NCBI GenBank assembly: GCA_007693875.1
Contig: RECT01000120.1
Coordinates: 1-6,729 of the forward strand
Direction of reading: 5' to 3'
Origin: Spirulina sp. DLM2.Bin59
GTDB taxonomy: Bacteria; Cyanobacteriota; Cyanobacteriia; Cyanobacteriales; Spirulinaceae
DNA length: 6,729 nt
The notes beneath the pieces were generated by a model. The model did no database searches. It was not told the DNA's origin and saw only the letters and a list, made by a program, of their open reading frames with translations. The position numbers and the translations under genes were made by a program. Positions 6,345 to 6,729 of the stretch are shown in pieces; the stretch's first letter is position 1; the number at the start of each line of letters is the position of its first letter.

Positions 6345-6373
6345 TTGTGCGACAGTTATTAAATGTAGCACAA
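6345..6373. promoter_or_regulatory. 29-bp near-perfect palindrome, candidate operator
   Basis: The left arm TTGTGCGACAGTTA (6345-6358) and the right arm TAAATGTAGCACAA (6360-6373) are complementary at 12 of 14 positions around a central T at 6359; the mismatches are 6351/6367 and 6355/6363. It lies midway in the 62-bp gap between divergent tRNA-Arg and moaC and covers the candidate -10 of the tRNA promoter. The symmetry without a loop suggests a dimeric regulator site. I do not recognise it as an NtcA, LexA, Fur or Zur motif. Confidence 0.5.
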
Positions 6374-6390
6374 CCCACAAAACTACGCAA
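6362..6390 (-). promoter_or_regulatory. Candidate promoter of tRNA-Arg
   Basis: On the minus strand, TTGCGT (6390-6385) and TACATT (6367-6362) are 17 bp apart, and the -10 is preceded by TGC, as in an extended -10. Initiation near 6355 leaves a leader of about 24 bases. The -35 is weak (three of six matches). The -10 lies inside the 29-bp palindrome. Confidence 0.35.
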
Positions 6391-6393
6391 GCC

Positions 6394-6729
6394 ATGACTC
6401 TAAAAAAATCCCTCACCCACCTCAACGCCGCCGGAGAAGTGGCGATGGTCGATGTGAGCGATAAAGCGATTACCCATCGGCAGGCGATCGCCGCTGGACA
6501 AATCCGTATGGAGGCCGAAACCCTTGCCGCAATCCTCGCAGGCAATAGTCCTAAGGGGGATGTAATCACCACCGCCAAACTCGCTGGGATCATGGCCGCC
6601 AAACAAACCGCTAACCTCATCCCCCTCTGCCATCCCCTACCGTTACAAAAAATCGCTGTGGAGATCAGCCCTGATCCCGCTCTACCGGGTTTGCAAATCG
6701 AGGCCACCGTCACCACCACGGGCAAAACC
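6394..6729 (+). CDS. moaC: Cyclic pyranopterin monophosphate synthase MoaC, N-terminal part
   Basis: The frame is open for 112 codons from ATG 6394 to the window edge, about two thirds of a normal MoaC of roughly 160 residues. MoaC works after MoaA, converting the cyclic GTP intermediate to cyclic pyranopterin monophosphate in molybdenum cofactor synthesis, in the cytosol as a hexamer. Diagnostic stretches are LTHL (7-10), MVDVSDKAITHRQAIAAG (18-35), SPKGDV (52-57), AKLAGIMAAKQTANLIPLCHPLPL (61-84) and ATVTTTGKT (104-112). K54 and H80 line up with E. coli Lys51 and His77; the later catalytic lysine lies beyond the edge. No Shine-Dalgarno is visible before the ATG. The start fits the family, with the usual LTHL about seven residues in. 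Its promoter must lie in the 62 bp shared with the divergent tRNA gene, where the palindrome sits. Cyanobacteria use the cofactor for nitrate reductase, among other enzymes. Confidence 0.95.
   Translation, partial: MTLKKSLTHLNAAGEVAMVDVSDKAITHRQAIAAGQIRMEAETLAAILAGNSPKGDVITTAKLAGIMAAKQTANLIPLCHPLPLQKIAVEISPDPALPGLQIEATVTTTGKT

Larger units (their letters stand above)
1302..6491. repeat. HIP1 octamers (GCGATCGC), dispersed
   Basis: At least 13 copies start at 1302, 1544, 1867, 2344, 2573, 2846, 3577, 4300, 4687, 4831, 5306, 5900 and 6484. Most lie inside genes on both sides of the window's centre. HIP1 over-representation is a hallmark of many cyanobacterial genomes and is the main evidence for the host lineage. 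No copy is seen in the first 1301 bases. Confidence 0.9.

Noticed and set aside
6309..6725. 138-codon open frame on the minus strand over moaC and the tRNA
   Set aside because: It overlaps unmistakable MoaC coding sequence and the tRNA itself, and its product has no family resemblance.

Overview
This window comes from a cyanobacterial chromosome. The HIP1 octamer GCGATCGC occurs at least 13 times in 6.7 kb, against roughly one per 65 kb expected by chance. The tRNA gene encodes no CCA end, most start codons lack a strong Shine-Dalgarno sequence, and several proteins read like cyanobacterial families: an HD metalloprotein with the intact PxxYHNxxH-type core, a fructosamine-kinase with a GGGCINQGY loop, and a degenerate M48-like membrane protein. 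I cannot name the genus.

Layout. (1) Positions 1-263, minus strand: the start of a predicted lipoprotein that runs off the left edge. (2) Positions 264-407: a divergent control region with a 9-bp inverted repeat that overlaps the -35 box of a candidate promoter for the next gene. (3) Positions 408-1286: an HD-domain metal-dependent phosphohydrolase. (4) Positions 1381-3624: a 747-residue multi-pass protein with N-terminal TPR-like helices, an M48/HtpX-like core whose zinc ligands and catalytic glutamate are all substituted, and a soluble C-terminal domain. (5) Positions 3676-5187: an exported protein made almost wholly of TPR repeats, preceded by a good extended -10 promoter. (6) Positions 5248-6105: a fructosamine/ribulosamine-3-kinase-like enzyme. 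(7) Positions 6106-6257: a cluster of three GC-rich palindromic repeat units between convergent genes, probably also serving as terminator. (8) Positions 6258-6331, minus strand: tRNA-Arg(ACG). (9) Positions 6332-6393: a divergent promoter region carrying a 29-bp near-perfect palindrome. (10) Positions 6394-6729: moaC, cut by the right edge.

The genes do not form one obvious pathway. moaC belongs to molybdenum cofactor synthesis, the kinase to protein deglycation, and the tRNA to translation. The pair most likely to work together is the pseudo-M48 membrane protein and the exported TPR protein 51 bp downstream; this is inferred from adjacency and shared TPR content only. The observations most worth following are the inactive M48 core, the 29-bp palindrome in the tRNA-Arg/moaC gap, and the phosphodiesterase-like YHNxxH motif of the HD protein. 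I did not find a clear multi-gene defence, mobile or CRISPR system.
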